Counted from the stretch's first letter, positions 27,960 to 37,750 are shown. The stretch is DNA of 64,000 bases from Noviherbaspirillum soli (GCF_015352955.1 NZ_JACYOX010000026.1:1-64000); one strand, 5' to 3'. Numbers and translations are program-made. The notes: generated from the letters alone by a model not told the origin.

Positions 27960-29243
27960 ATGCAACTCCTTGCCGTCGGGCTTAATCATCACACTGCGCC
28001 GCTCGCGCTGCGCGAGAAGGTGGCTTTCCCCGCTGACCGGATAGGTCACGCGGTTGCCGCCGCGCGCAACTGGTTTGGCGGCAGCGTGCCCGGTGGCGGC
28101 GAGGCGGCGATACTTTCGACCTGCAACCGCACTGAACTGTACTCGGCCAACCGGCTCAATGCCGGCGTCGATCACTCCATCGACAGCACTGCCCGCTTCC
28201 TGGCCGATTACCACCAGCTTCCCTACGCCGAACTGCGTCCCTATCTGTACACATTGCCGCAGGACAATGCAGTGCGCCACGCCTTCCGTGTCGCATCCGG
28301 GCTGGATTCCATGGTGCTGGGCGAGCCGCAGATCCTGGGCCAGATGAAGGATGCGGTGCGCCAGGCCGAAGCGGCCGGCGGCCTCGGCACCTATTTGCAC
28401 CAGATGTTCCAGCGCACTTTCGCGGTGGCCAAGGAAGTGCGCAGCACCACCGAGATCGGCGCCCACAGCGTATCGATGGCGGCGGCGGCAGTCAGGCTGT
28501 CCCAGCGCATCTTCGACCGCATATCCGACCAGAATGTGCTGTTCATCGGCGCCGGCGAAATGATCGAACTGTGCGCCACCCACTTCAGCGCACAGAATCC
28601 CAAGACCCTGACGATTGCCAACCGCACGCTGGAGCGTGGCGAATTGCTGGCCCACCGCTTCAACGGCAAGGCCATCATGCTGGCCGACCTGCCCGAGCAG
28701 CTGGCCAATTTCGATATCGTGGTCTCCTGCACCGCGTCATCGCTGCCGATCATCGGCCTGGGCCTGGTGGAGCGGGCGATCAAGGCGCGCCGCCACAAGC
28801 CGATCTTCATGGTGGACCTGGCGGTGCCGCGCGATATCGAGGCCGAAGTCGGCCGCTTGGACGACGTGTTTCTCTACACCGTGGACGACCTCGGCGCGGC
28901 AGTGCAGACCGGCATGGAAAACCGCCAGGCCGCGGTCAGCCAGGCCGAGGCCATCATCGAGACCCGGGTCCAGGCCTTCATGCACTGGATGGACGGCCGC
29001 GCGGTGGTGCCGGTAATCCAGGAACTGCATGAGAACAGCGAGCAGATTCGCCTGGCAGAACTGGACCGGGCCAGGCGCATGCTGGCGCGCGGCGACAGCG
29101 CCGACGCGGTGCTGGAAGCGCTGTCCCGCGGCCTGACCGCCAAATTCCTGCATGGCTCGCAGCAGGCGCTGCACCATGCCCAGGGCGACGAGCGCGCCCG
29201 CCTGGCAACCCTGCTGCCGCAACTGTTCCGTACCCGTCGCTAG
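27960..29243 (+). CDS. hemA: Glutamyl-tRNA reductase
   Basis: Reduces glutamyl-tRNA(Glu) to glutamate-1-semialdehyde, the first step of tetrapyrrole synthesis by the C5 route. The 427-residue product has the N-terminal signature [20 protein letters not shown] and the active-site Cys in [11 protein letters not shown] (about residue 53). It also has the NADPH-binding region [17 protein letters not shown] and a C-terminal helical dimerisation domain. ATG 27960 is standard. It heads the group hemA-prfA-dsbB-prmC, a common betaproteobacterial arrangement apart from dsbB. Confidence 0.96.
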   Translation: MQLLAVGLNHHTAPLALREKVAFPADRIGHAVAAARNWFGGSVPGGGEAAILSTCNRTELYSANRLNAGVDHSIDSTARFLADYHQLPYAELRPYLYTLPQDNAVRHAFRVASGLDSMVLGEPQILGQMKDAVRQAEAAGGLGTYLHQMFQRTFAVAKEVRSTTEIGAHSVSMAAAAVRLSQRIFDRISDQNVLFIGAGEMIELCATHFSAQNPKTLTIANRTLERGELLAHRFNGKAIMLADLPEQLANFDIVVSCTASSLPIIGLGLVERAIKARRHKPIFMVDLAVPRDIEAEVGRLDDVFLYTVDDLGAAVQTGMENRQAAVSQAEAIIETRVQAFMHWMDGRAVVPVIQELHENSEQIRLAELDRARRMLARGDSADAVLEALSRGLTAKFLHGSQQALHHAQGDERARLATLLPQLFRTRR

Positions 29244-29318
29244 CGACGCCATCCCGTCGCCGTTCCCGATCGTCCGCGGCCCCGCCGCTCCCCTGTGTTG
29301 CCCTAGCCGGAAAATGCC

Positions 29319-30401
29319 ATGAAGCCATCCATGCTCGCCAAACTCGACCAGCTCGCCAACCGGCTGGAAGAAGTCAATACGCTGTTGATGCAGGAAGGCA
29401 TCACCGACAACATGGACCAGTACCGCAAGCTCAACCGCGAGCATGCCGAACTCGGTCCGCTGGTCGAGCTGTACCAGCAGTACACCCAGGCCGACCGCGA
29501 CATCGCCGCCGCGCAGGAGATGCTGGCCGACCCCGAGATGAAGGAATTCGCACAGGAGGAAATCGCAGGCAGCAAGGCGCGCATGGAAGCGCTGGAAGTC
29601 GACCTGCAGAAGCTGCTCCTGCCCAAGGACCCGAACGACGAACGCAACATCTTCCTCGAGATCCGCGCCGGCACCGGCGGCGACGAGTCGGCGCTGTTCG
29701 CCGGCGACCTGCTGCGCATGTACACCCGCTATGCCGAACGCCAGCGCTGGCAGGTGGAAATGGTGTCGGAATCGCCGTCCGAGCTGGGCGGCTACAAGGA
29801 AGTGATCGTGCGCATCGTCGGCCTCGGTGCCTATTCCAAGCTGAAGTTCGAGTCCGGCGGCCACCGGGTGCAGCGGGTGCCGGCCACCGAGACCCAGGGC
29901 CGCATCCATACCTCGGCCTGCACGGTGGCAGTGATGCCCGAGGCCGACGAGATCGAGGACGTGGACATCAACCCGGCCGACCTGCGCATCGATACCTATC
30001 GCGCTTCCGGCGCCGGCGGCCAGCACATCAACAAGACCGACTCGGCGGTGCGCATCACCCACCTGCCGACCGGCCTGGTGGTGGAATGCCAGGATGACCG
30101 CAGCCAGCACAAGAACAAGGCCTCGGCGCTGAAGGTGCTGGCGGCGCGCCTGAAGGATGCCCAGCTGCGCGAGCAGCAGTCCAAGGAGGCGGCGACCCGC
30201 AAGTCGCTGATCGGCTCGGGCGACCGCAGCGAGCGCATCCGCACCTATAATTTCCCGCAAGGCCGGATGACCGACCATCGCATCAACCTGACGCTCTACA
30301 AGCTCGACTTCATCATGGACGGCGACCTGGACGAACTGACCGGCGCGCTGGTCGCCGAACACCAGGCCGAGCTTCTGGCCGCGTTGGGTGACGACGAATA
30401 A
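29319..30401 (+). CDS. prfA: Peptide chain release factor 1
   Basis: Recognises UAA and UAG stop codons and triggers peptide release. The 360-residue length is normal. The codon-recognition PAT tripeptide lies in [18 protein letters not shown], and the catalytic GGQ in [17 protein letters not shown]. The latter is the site methylated by PrmC, whose gene follows one gene later. The 75-base gap after hemA has no terminator, so co-transcription is likely. Confidence 0.97.
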   Translation: MKPSMLAKLDQLANRLEEVNTLLMQEGITDNMDQYRKLNREHAELGPLVELYQQYTQADRDIAAAQEMLADPEMKEFAQEEIAGSKARMEALEVDLQKLLLPKDPNDERNIFLEIRAGTGGDESALFAGDLLRMYTRYAERQRWQVEMVSESPSELGGYKEVIVRIVGLGAYSKLKFESGGHRVQRVPATETQGRIHTSACTVAVMPEADEIEDVDINPADLRIDTYRASGAGGQHINKTDSAVRITHLPTGLVVECQDDRSQHKNKASALKVLAARLKDAQLREQQSKEAATRKSLIGSGDRSERIRTYNFPQGRMTDHRINLTLYKLDFIMDGDLDELTGALVAEHQAELLAALGDDE

Positions 30402-30423
30402 TCCTTCTTTCCTGGAACAAGCA

Positions 30424-30909
30424 ATGAATCCTTACCGCCCCGTATTGCTCGCCGTTGCCCTGGTCTCGATGATCCTGCTGGCCGTGGCGCTGTACCTGCA
30501 GCATGTGATGAACATGCTGCCCTGCCCGCTGTGCGTCCTGCAGCGCTATGCCTTCGCCGCCGTGGCCATCATCTGCCTGATCGCCGCCGGCCGCCGCAGT
30601 GCCGGCGCCCAGCGCACCGGCACCGGCCTGGCGGCGGTCGCCGCGCTGGCCGGCCTGGGCGTGGCCGGCTACCACCTGTGGATCAAGGCCAACCCCACGA
30701 TTTCCTGCGGCATCGACCCGCTGGAAACCTCGCTCAACACCATCCCCACCGCGCGCCTGCTGCCTTTCCTGTTCCAGGCCGACGGCCTGTGCACCACCGA
30801 GTACGAACCCATTCTCGGCCTGTCGATACCGCAGTGGTCCTTCATATGGTTTGCGATCTTCGCCATCGCGCTGGGCTGGACCGCCTGGCGCCGCGTTGCG
30901 CGCGGATGA
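30424..30909 (+). CDS. dsbB: Disulfide bond formation protein B
   Basis: Inner-membrane quinone reductase that reoxidises DsbA. The 161-residue protein has four membrane segments. The first periplasmic Cys pair is in MLPCPLCVLQRY; the second pair is formed by the Cys in ISCGIDP and in DGLCTTEY. The frame also has a GTG at 30388 inside the end of prfA; ATG 30424 is preferred because it gives the family N terminus (MNPYRPVLL). It overlaps prmC by 4 bases (ATGA), so it is coupled to it. The dsbA partner is not in the window. Confidence 0.92.
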   Translation: MNPYRPVLLAVALVSMILLAVALYLQHVMNMLPCPLCVLQRYAFAAVAIICLIAAGRRSAGAQRTGTGLAAVAALAGLGVAGYHLWIKANPTISCGIDPLETSLNTIPTARLLPFLFQADGLCTTEYEPILGLSIPQWSFIWFAIFAIALGWTAWRRVARG

Positions 30910-31736
30910 GCAGTCCCCTGGCCGGACGTTCGATTGCCGAAGTGCTGGCGCAATCGCCGCTCGACGCGCTCGATACCCGCGTGCTGCTGTGCCATGCGCT
31001 GGGCCTGACCCGGGTGCAGCTGATCACCCGCGCCGACCACCTGCTGAATGACACCGAAGCGGCGCGCCTGGAAGCCGTGCTGGCGCGGCGCGCGGCCGGC
31101 GAGCCGGTGGCTTACCTGACCGGCGAGCGCGAGTTCTACGGCCTGCCTTTCCAGGTCACCCCGGCGGTTCTGATTCCGCGTCCCGATACCGAACTGCTGG
31201 TGGAACTGGCCTGCGAGCGCCTGCCCCGTGGCGGCAGCGTGCTCGACATGGGCACCGGCTCCGGCGCCATCGCCGTGGCCATCGCCCATGCCAGGCCGGA
31301 TGCACAGGTCAGCGCGCTCGACGCCAGCGCCGCCGCGCTGGAGGTGGCCCGCGGCAATGCGGCGCGCAACGGCGTCCAGGTCGAATTCCTGCAAAGCGAC
31401 TGGTATGCGGCGCTGTCGCTGCCGCCGCGGCGCTTCGACATGATCGTCTCCAACCCGCCGTATATCGTCGCCGGCGACCGACACCTGTCCGAGGGCGACC
31501 TGCGCTTCGAGCCGGTGGACGCACTGACCGACCATGCCGATGGCCTGTCGGCGCTGCGCGCCATCGTCGCCGGCGCGCCGGCCTTTCTGGCGCCGGGTGG
31601 CTGGCTGCTGATGGAGCACGGCTACGACCAGGCGCAGGCGGTGCGCGCGCTGCTGCAGGGCTGGGAACAGGTGCAGAGCTGGCGCGACCTGGCCGGCATC
31701 GAGCGCGCCAGCGGCGGCGTCCTCGCGGATCGCTGA
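30906..31736 (+). CDS. prmC: Release factor glutamine methyltransferase
   Basis: Methylates the Gln of the GGQ motif of release factors, with S-adenosylmethionine as donor. The 276-residue protein has the helical N-terminal domain (LDTRVLLCHALG, EPVAYLTGEREFYGL) and the methyltransferase fold with VLDMGTGSGAIAVA and the substrate motif VSNPPYI. ATG 30906 overlaps the dsbB stop. Its placement two genes after prfA fits its job, since prfA encodes its substrate. Confidence 0.95.
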   Translation: MSSPLAGRSIAEVLAQSPLDALDTRVLLCHALGLTRVQLITRADHLLNDTEAARLEAVLARRAAGEPVAYLTGEREFYGLPFQVTPAVLIPRPDTELLVELACERLPRGGSVLDMGTGSGAIAVAIAHARPDAQVSALDASAAALEVARGNAARNGVQVEFLQSDWYAALSLPPRRFDMIVSNPPYIVAGDRHLSEGDLRFEPVDALTDHADGLSALRAIVAGAPAFLAPGGWLLMEHGYDQAQAVRALLQGWEQVQSWRDLAGIERASGGVLADR

Positions 31737-31809
31737 CAGCATTCGCCCACAGGGTTCGCTAACAGCCGCACTTTGCGTATCATCCAACGCTTGATTTTCC
31801 CTATCCGAC

Positions 31810-34155
31810 ATGATGCTGCCTTCCATTGAACAACGCCTGGCCAACGAACTGGCCGCCCGTCCGGCGCAGGTTGCCGCCGCCATCGCCCTGCTCGACGAGG
31901 GCGCCACCGTGCCCTTCATCGCCCGCTACCGCAAGGAAGCCACCGGCGGCCTCGACGACATCCAGCTGCGCCTGCTGGAAGAAAGACTGCGCTACCTGCG
32001 CGAACTGGAAGACCGGCGCGCCGCGGTGATCGCCTCGATCCAGGAGCAGGGCAAGATGACGCCGGCCCTGCTGCAGGCGGTCAGCCTGGCCGAGGACAAG
32101 ACCCGGCTGGAAGACCTGTACCTGCCCTACCGCCAGAAGCGCCGCACCAAGGCGCAGATCGCGGCCGAGGCGGGCCTCGCGCCGCTGGCCGACGCATTGC
32201 TGGCCGACCCGGCGCTGACGCCGGAACAGGAAGCCGAAAAATACCTGAGGCCGGCCTTCAAGACCGATGGCGCCGACAATCCCGGCGTGCCCGACGTAAA
32301 GGCCGCGCTGGACGGCGCCCGCCAGATCCTGATGGAGCGCTTCGCCGAGGATGCCACCCTGCTCAGTTCGCTGCGCGAGTACCTGCAGGAACACGCGGTG
32401 GTGGAATCCAAGGTGGTGGAAGGCAAGCAGGATGCCGGCGAAAAGTTTGCCGACTATTTCGACTATGCCGAGTCCATCGCCACCATCCCGTCGCACCGGG
32501 CGCTGGCCCTGTTCCGCGGCCGCCGCGAGGAAATGCTGACGGTGACGATGCGCCTGGACAGCGAAGAGGAAAAGCCGAAATGGGATGCGCCGCACAACCC
32601 CTGCGAAGGTCGCATCGCCAGCCGCTTCGGCATCAGCAACAAGGGTCGCCCGGCCGATAAATGGCTGGCCGACACGGTACGCTGGGCCTGGCGGGTCAAG
32701 CTGATGATGCACCTGGAAACCGAGCTGATGGGCGCGCTGCGCGAAAAGGCGGAACTGGAAGCGATCAACGTCTTTGCGCTGAACCTGAAATCCCTGCTGC
32801 TGGCCGCACCCGCCGGCCCGCGCGCCACCATGGGCCTGGACCCGGGCCTGCGCACCGGCGTGAAGGTCGCGGTGGTCGACGCCACCGGCAAGGTGGTCGA
32901 CACCGCCACCATCTATCCGCACCAGCCGCGCAACGACTGGGACGGCGCGCTGCATACGCTGGCGCAGCTGGCCGCGAAGCATCAGGTCGCGCTGATCTCG
33001 ATCGGCAATGGCACCGCCTCGCGTGAAACCGACCGCCTGGCGCAGGACCTGATCAAGCGCCACCCGGAGATGAAGCTGACCAAGATCGTGGTGTCCGAAG
33101 CTGGCGCCTCGGTCTATTCGGCTTCCGAATTCGCTTCACGCGAGCTGCCTGACCTGGATGTGTCGCTGCGCGGCGCGGTGTCGATCGCGCGCCGGCTGCA
33201 GGACCCGCTGGCCGAACTGGTGAAGATCGATCCGAAATCGATCGGCGTCGGCCAGTACCAGCATGACGTCGGCCAGTCACAGCTGGCGCGCACGCTGGAC
33301 GCGGTGGTCGAGGACTGCGTCAATGCGGTCGGCGTGGATGTCAACACCGCGTCGGCGCCGCTGCTGGCGCGGGTGTCGGGCCTGAATGCCAGCGTGGCCC
33401 AGGGCATCGTCAGCTACCGCGACATGAAGGGCATGTTCACCTCGCGCGCGGCGCTGAAGTCGGTGCCGCGCCTGGGCGACAAGACCTTCGAACAGGCTGC
33501 CGGCTTTCTGCGGGTGATGAATGGCGACAATCCGCTGGATGCGTCCGCGGTGCATCCGGAATCGTATCCGCTGGTTGAAAAAATCGTGGCGGATTTGAAG
33601 AAGGATGTGAAATCGGTGATCGGCGACAGCCGGCTGTTGAAATCGCTGAATCCGGCAAAATATTCGGATGACCGGTTTGGCGTGCCGACCGTCACCGACA
33701 TCCTGAAGGAACTGGACAAGCCCGGCCGCGACCCGCGCCCGGAATTCACCACGGCCACCTTCAAGGAAGGCGTCGAGGAAATCAGCGACCTGCGGCCCGA
33801 CATGGTGCTGGAAGGCGTGGTGACGAACGTGGCGGCCTTCGGCGCCTTTGTCGACATCGGCGTGCACCAGGACGGGCTGGTCCATATCTCGGCGCTGTCC
33901 AACAGCTTCGTGAAGGATCCGCACACGGTGGTCAAGGCGGGCCAGGTGGTCAAGGTGAAAGTGCTGGAAGTCGACGCCAAGCGCAAGCGCATTGCGCTGA
34001 CCATGCGCCTGTCCGACAGCGCGCCGGCAGCCGGCAGCAAGCCTGAGCAGCGCGGCGACCGCACCGATGGCAAGCGCCTGGCGCAGCACCAGCGCCAGGA
34101 AAAGGCGGCGCCTGCCGGTGCGATGGCGGCGGCATTTGCGAAGCTGAAGGGCTAG
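31810..34155 (+). CDS. tex: Tex family RNA-binding transcription accessory protein
   Basis: A 781-residue protein of the Tex/YhgF family, the bacterial relative of Spt6. The Tex N-terminal domain has [18 protein letters not shown]. The YqgF-like domain starts near [14 protein letters not shown]. Helix-hairpin-helix segments lie near [14 protein letters not shown], and the C-terminal S1 RNA-binding domain reads [21 protein letters not shown] short charged tail rich in Lys/Arg/Gln ends the protein. It is thought to affect transcription and toxin or stress expression. ATG 31813 is an equal alternative start. The gene lies between prmC and grxD on the same strand. Confidence 0.93.
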   Translation: MMLPSIEQRLANELAARPAQVAAAIALLDEGATVPFIARYRKEATGGLDDIQLRLLEERLRYLRELEDRRAAVIASIQEQGKMTPALLQAVSLAEDKTRLEDLYLPYRQKRRTKAQIAAEAGLAPLADALLADPALTPEQEAEKYLRPAFKTDGADNPGVPDVKAALDGARQILMERFAEDATLLSSLREYLQEHAVVESKVVEGKQDAGEKFADYFDYAESIATIPSHRALALFRGRREEMLTVTMRLDSEEEKPKWDAPHNPCEGRIASRFGISNKGRPADKWLADTVRWAWRVKLMMHLETELMGALREKAELEAINVFALNLKSLLLAAPAGPRATMGLDPGLRTGVKVAVVDATGKVVDTATIYPHQPRNDWDGALHTLAQLAAKHQVALISIGNGTASRETDRLAQDLIKRHPEMKLTKIVVSEAGASVYSASEFASRELPDLDVSLRGAVSIARRLQDPLAELVKIDPKSIGVGQYQHDVGQSQLARTLDAVVEDCVNAVGVDVNTASAPLLARVSGLNASVAQGIVSYRDMKGMFTSRAALKSVPRLGDKTFEQAAGFLRVMNGDNPLDASAVHPESYPLVEKIVADLKKDVKSVIGDSRLLKSLNPAKYSDDRFGVPTVTDILKELDKPGRDPRPEFTTATFKEGVEEISDLRPDMVLEGVVTNVAAFGAFVDIGVHQDGLVHISALSNSFVKDPHTVVKAGQVVKVKVLEVDAKRKRIALTMRLSDSAPAAGSKPEQRGDRTDGKRLAQHQRQEKAAPAGAMAAAFAKLKG

Positions 34156-34271
34156 CGCGTTGATGACTGCGAGGCCGGACCGAGAAGTCGGGCAAGTCAG
34201 ACCGAGAGGTCAATCAGCGCACAAAGGCGGTTTTTCCTATAATGAGCAATCTCTTAAAAAGCGAGGCAGCA

Positions 34272-34583
34272 ATGAGCGATGTACAAAACTGGATTAAAGA
34301 AACGGTGACCGGCAATCCGGTCGTGTTGTTCATGAAGGGCACTGCGCAATTCCCGCAATGCGGTTTCTCGGGCAAGGCGATCCAGTTGCTCAAGGCCAGC
34401 GGCGCCGAGAACATCGTCACCGTCAACGTGCTGGAAGACCCGGAAGTGCGCCAGGGCATCAAGGACTATTCCAACTGGCCGACCGTGCCGCAGTTGTATG
34501 TGAAGGGCGAATTCGTTGGCGGTTCGGACATCATGACCGAGATGTATGAGTCGGGCGAACTGCAAACCCTGATCAAGGGCTGA
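34272..34583 (+). CDS. grxD: Monothiol glutaredoxin (Grx4 type)
   Basis: A 103-residue monothiol glutaredoxin with the CGFS active site ([11 protein letters not shown]), the WPTVPQLY cis-Pro loop and GGSDIMTEM. Such proteins bind a [2Fe-2S] cluster with glutathione and deliver it, often with BolA-type partners; a BolA/IbaG gene lies at the right end of the window. ATG 34272 has GAGG upstream and matches the family; the open frame from 34242 includes a TATAAT (34238-34243) that may be its own promoter. A strong terminator follows. Confidence 0.95.
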   Translation: MSDVQNWIKETVTGNPVVLFMKGTAQFPQCGFSGKAIQLLKASGAENIVTVNVLEDPEVRQGIKDYSNWPTVPQLYVKGEFVGGSDIMTEMYESGELQTLIKG

Positions 34584-34599
34584 GTTCCTGTTTCCTGCC

Positions 34600-34640
34600 A
34601 ATGGCGGCTGACCGGTCTGTCCGGTCAGCCGCCATTTTTC
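34600..34640 (+). terminator. Rho-independent terminator after grxD
   Basis: A perfect 16-bp stem (34600-34615 with 34621-34636), loop TCTGT, then TTTTTC. It ends the hemA-grxD group. Confidence 0.92.
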
Positions 34641-34780
34641 TTCCCAGGCACGCCAGCGCAAATCCTGGCGTACTGGACTCCCGCGTTCCTTGCCATGCAA
34701 GCTGGTAACGACTGTCTCTGACTATCCGATTACCGTACAATCATTCCTCCCAGGAAATGACCCGCAGTGCAAGGACGACC

Positions 34781-36148
34781 ATGACCCCGCCTTTTCCCAA
34801 GCAACTCTGCATTGCCGGCATTCGGCTGCTTCACAGCGCGCTTCTCGCTCCCGCACTGCTTGCCCTGCCCTCTATGGCGCAGGCCGCGCCGGCGCCGAAG
34901 GCTGCGCAGGCCGAGCCGACTCCAAAGGCTGCGCAGCCCGAGCCGGCCGCGTCGACCGGCAGGATCATCCAGGTCGGCGGCAACAGCGAAGTCCGCACCA
35001 TCGCCCAGGCTGCCGCAATGGCACAAGACGGCGACACGGTCGTCATCGCACCCGGCGAGTACTACGGCGACGTCGCCAGCTGGCGCCAGGACCGGCTGAC
35101 CATCCGCGCCGGCGCCGGCGGCAGGGTCAAGCTCATTGCCGCCGGTTCCCACGCCGCCGGCAAGGGCATCTGGGTCGTCAGTGGCGGCCGCGTGACGGTG
35201 GAAGACATCGATTTCGTCGGCGCGCGGGTGCCCGACCGCAACGGCGCCGGCATCCGTTTCGAAAAAGGCCATCTGGTGGTCAAGCGCTGCTCGTTCAAGG
35301 ACGGCGAGAACGGCATCCTGACCGCCGGCGATCCGACCGCCACCCTGGAAATCGAGAACAGCGAATTCGGCAACAATGGCGACGGCAGCGGCAGCACCCA
35401 CAATCTGTACGTGGGCGACATCGGCATGCTGAAAGTCACCGGCAGCTATTTCCACCATGCGCGGCAAGGCCACCTGCTGAAGAGCCGGGCCAGGGAAAAC
35501 CTGATCTTCTACAACCGGCTGACCGACGAGGTGGGCGGCCAGGCCAGCTACGAGCTTGAATTTCCCAACGGCGGCATGGCTTACGTGGTTGGCAACATCA
35601 TCGAGCAGTCGGCCACCACCGACAATTCCACCGTCATTTCCTTCGGCGCAGAAGGCTACCGTTCGCCGCTCAACGCGCTCTACCTGGCCAGCAACACCAT
35701 CGTCGACGACCGTCCGCAGGGCGGCATCATGCTCAAGGTTGCAGATGGCGACCGGCAGGTGCATGCGGTCAACAACCTGCTGGTTGGGCAGGGCAGGATT
35801 GACGGCGGACAGGTCAAAGGCTGGCGCGACCGCCTGCGTGACCTTGCCAAGGCCGCCTACTACCAGGACAGCAAGCTGCTGTGGACGAAAACCGGCATCG
35901 ACGGACGTTTCATCAACAACTTCAATGTCGACTGGAGCGCTTTTGCGTTGCCGGTGCGCTACGACTACCGCCTGCTGCCCAAGTCCGGCCTGGATGGCAA
36001 GTTCGTGTTGCCTGAAGAAGTAAAGGGCATCAGCCTGGTGCCGAAAGGGGAATATGTGCATCCGGCCAGGTGGCGGATGCTGGACGTGAAGCCGATCGTG
36101 CCGGGAGCGCTCCAGGCAGTGGCGGCAAGCGAATCGGGCGGCAAATAG
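34781..36148 (+). CDS. Exported parallel beta-helix protein, paralogue of the lipoprotein at 2364
   Basis: A 455-residue secreted protein with a Sec signal peptide (cleavage near MAQAAPA), not a lipobox. A low-complexity linker with two PKAAQ(A/P)EP units precedes the beta-helix. The core aligns with the protein at 2364-3914: GKGIWVVSGGRVTVEDI, GAGIRF, NGILT, STHNLYVG, HLLKSRARE, ASYELEFPN and GNIIEQ all have counterparts there. The C-terminal 90 residues differ and lack the DIGAY ending. ATG 34781 has AAGGA upstream and gives a clean signal; the frame opens at 34757. A polysaccharide lyase or binding role is possible from the fold but not shown. Confidence 0.78.
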   Translation: MTPPFPKQLCIAGIRLLHSALLAPALLALPSMAQAAPAPKAAQAEPTPKAAQPEPAASTGRIIQVGGNSEVRTIAQAAAMAQDGDTVVIAPGEYYGDVASWRQDRLTIRAGAGGRVKLIAAGSHAAGKGIWVVSGGRVTVEDIDFVGARVPDRNGAGIRFEKGHLVVKRCSFKDGENGILTAGDPTATLEIENSEFGNNGDGSGSTHNLYVGDIGMLKVTGSYFHHARQGHLLKSRARENLIFYNRLTDEVGGQASYELEFPNGGMAYVVGNIIEQSATTDNSTVISFGAEGYRSPLNALYLASNTIVDDRPQGGIMLKVADGDRQVHAVNNLLVGQGRIDGGQVKGWRDRLRDLAKAAYYQDSKLLWTKTGIDGRFINNFNVDWSAFALPVRYDYRLLPKSGLDGKFVLPEEVKGISLVPKGEYVHPARWRMLDVKPIVPGALQAVAASESGGK

Positions 36149-36198
36149 CTATTGACACCGAGCGACTGTTTGGTTTCTTTTAGATAATATTTTTTTGA

Positions 36199-36246
36199 AG
36201 AATATTGCCGTCGGGATTTCTTACATTGACCAAACGGCTGCAATAT
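36199..36246 (+). other. Imperfect hairpin ahead of the boxA-like repeats
   Basis: AATATTGCCGT and ACGGCTGCAATAT can pair with a small bulge on one side. It lies 23 bases before the first boxA-like unit, in the same transcript direction. Confidence 0.35.
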
Positions 36247-36268
36247 CGGCCGTCTGAGCCATTACACG

Positions 36269-36332
36269 CTCTTTAACAACGTCTCTTTAACAACGTCTCT
36301 TTAACAACGTCAAAGCAACGTCAAAGCAACGT
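36269..36332 (+). repeat. Three tandem boxA-like 14-bp repeats plus two 11-bp repeats
   Basis: CTCTTTAACAACGT occurs three times without a gap (36269-36282, 36283-36296, 36297-36310), followed by CAAAGCAACGT twice (36311-36321, 36322-36332). The first unit in context reads CGCTCTTTAACA, identical in its core to the rRNA-operon boxA antitermination signal; the next two read GTCTCTTTAACA. They are followed directly by an orphan gene tail and a terminator on the same strand. Confidence 0.8.
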
Positions 36333-36443
36333 CAACGGCGGCGGTAATGGCAATGGCGAAGTCACCGAACTGGCAACCACCGCCCTGCTCGGTCTGGGCC
36401 TGCTCGGCTTCGCAGCGTCACGCCGCAAGCTGAAGTCGAAATA
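36277..36443 (+). pseudogene. Orphan 3' end of a PEP-CTERM-like protein gene
   Basis: The frame 36277-36443 has no start codon. From 36331 it encodes a Gly/Asn-rich spacer (GGGNGNGE), then VTELATTALLGLGLLGFAA, then SRRKLKSK and a stop. Hydrophobic helix plus basic end is the layout of a PEP-CTERM protein-sorting tail, with VTELA where VPEPA is usual. A good terminator follows 23 bases later. The body of the gene is missing and is replaced by tandem repeats. No exosortase gene is present in the window. Confidence 0.7.
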
Positions 36444-36466
36444 ACAATCCGCTACAACCGAAAACA

Positions 36467-36497
36467 AAAAGCCTGCTCGTCGAGCAGGCTTTTTTAT
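36467..36497 (+). terminator. Rho-independent terminator after the PEP-CTERM-like tail
   Basis: AGCCTGCTCG (36470-36479) pairs with CGAGCAGGCT (36481-36490), flanked by an A run before and six T after. It may also serve the convergent acyltransferase gene. Confidence 0.85.
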
Positions 36498-36516
36498 TTC
36501 CCCCCGATGAAAGTTT

Positions 36517-37587
36517 TCAGCGCCCCGCGGCAGGAACCGCAGGCGGCGCCCGCCGGATGAAGGAAAGCGCATGCTGTGTAAGCGGTTTTTCCACAAGCAG
36601 GTGCATCAGCACGCCAGCGATGGCCGACACCGTCAGGTAAATCGCAAAATTGGCAAGAATTTGCCAAGCGCTCGTCGCCGGCAGACCGGACAGCCTGATG
36701 AGTTTCGTAGTGAGCACCAAAGCAGGTATATGGAACAGGTAAATCGCGTAGGAAGCATCTCCCAGCAGGCGCAGCGACGGCAGCCTGATGCCGTCAAACA
36801 GGAAAACAGCGGCAAACACGATCATTGAAGACGTCAGGAGCAGCGAGATATCGCCCATCAGCCGCGGCAGGACAATCAGGCCGGCAAAGCCCGCCAGCAG
36901 CAGCAACAGCATCGTCCAGCGCGCTGGCTGCCATGCGGCCTTCCTCAGCATTTCGACCACGTAATACAGCAGCACGCCCGCCAGAAAATGCAGCATCACC
37001 GCGGATGTATAGAAGTGAAAGGCCGCTGATTGCCCTTCTACCGCGGGGGGCAACAGGCAAAGGCCGAACAAGCTGATGGCCATAAAGGCAATGCTGAACC
37101 GGCCAAGGAAGAGCGACAGGCCGAAAAGAAAGTAAAAGAACATTTCATAGTTGAGCGACCATCCTGGCACCAGCGTGGGCCAGATCTGGTCGGGATAGGC
37201 CTGGTTCCAGTGTGGAATGAAGAAGGCATCCATCAACAGTACCGGATCGGTCAGCGATGTTTTGTACACCAGCGCGGCGGACAGGAACAGCGCAATCCAG
37301 TACATCGGCACAACGCGTACGATGCGCCGCTTCCAGAACAGCATGGCTTCTCCCAGGCGCTCCCGCAACGACTGACCGGCCGCCAGCTGCCCGCCTCGGG
37401 TCGAATACATCATCACCAAGCCACTGATCACGAAAAAGATTTCCACGCCGCGCGCGCCGAAAATGATGGTCATCGCGCCGCCGAACTCATGCCGCGCATG
37501 GTGAAAAACCACCATCATGGCCGCGATGCCGCGCAGGTATTGAACACCTTCAAGCAGACGTTGCTGGCCCATTGCCGCATGTTTCAT
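36517..37587 (-). CDS. Membrane acyltransferase (family 3)
   Basis: A 356-residue integral membrane protein with about ten hydrophobic segments and the family 3 acyltransferase signature: YLRGIAAMMVVFHHARHEF with the catalytic-type His, GVEIFFVISGLVMMY, RRIVRVVPMYWIAL and WSLNYEMFFYFLFG. Members O-acetylate or O-acylate surface polysaccharides and other exported sugars. ATG 37587 has GGAGGGG upstream; the frame opens at 37614. It is convergent with the PEP-CTERM-like remnant and lies among genes for secreted proteins, which fits a surface-glycan role, but the substrate is unknown. Confidence 0.88.
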   Translation of the reverse strand: MKHAAMGQQRLLEGVQYLRGIAAMMVVFHHARHEFGGAMTIIFGARGVEIFFVISGLVMMYSTRGGQLAAGQSLRERLGEAMLFWKRRIVRVVPMYWIALFLSAALVYKTSLTDPVLLMDAFFIPHWNQAYPDQIWPTLVPGWSLNYEMFFYFLFGLSLFLGRFSIAFMAISLFGLCLLPPAVEGQSAAFHFYTSAVMLHFLAGVLLYYVVEMLRKAAWQPARWTMLLLLLAGFAGLIVLPRLMGDISLLLTSSMIVFAAVFLFDGIRLPSLRLLGDASYAIYLFHIPALVLTTKLIRLSGLPATSAWQILANFAIYLTVSAIAGVLMHLLVEKPLTQHALSFIRRAPPAVPAAGR

Positions 37588-37705
37588 CCCAATCCCCTCC
37601 ATGCTGCATAGCAATACGAAGTCGTTACGTTAGCACTTTGGCCATAAAAGAATCTGCGCGAATCGTGACCGTGGCGCCTTTCTATTTCTTATCGGAATTC
37701 ATTTT

Positions 37706-37750
37706 GAAAAAATGCGGCAAGGGCAGCGGAATGCTCCGTTGCCCTTGCCG
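37706..37750 (-). terminator. Terminator after the 3-hydroxybutyrate-oligomer hydrolase gene
   Basis: CGGCAAGGGCA (37715-37725) pairs with TGCCCTTGCCG (37740-37750). On the minus strand a T run follows (complement of the A run at 37707-37712). Confidence 0.8.

Noticed and set aside
36152-36188. Promoter (TTGACA ... GATAAT) before the boxA-like repeats
   Set aside because: The spacing of 25 bases is too long for a standard sigma-70 promoter.
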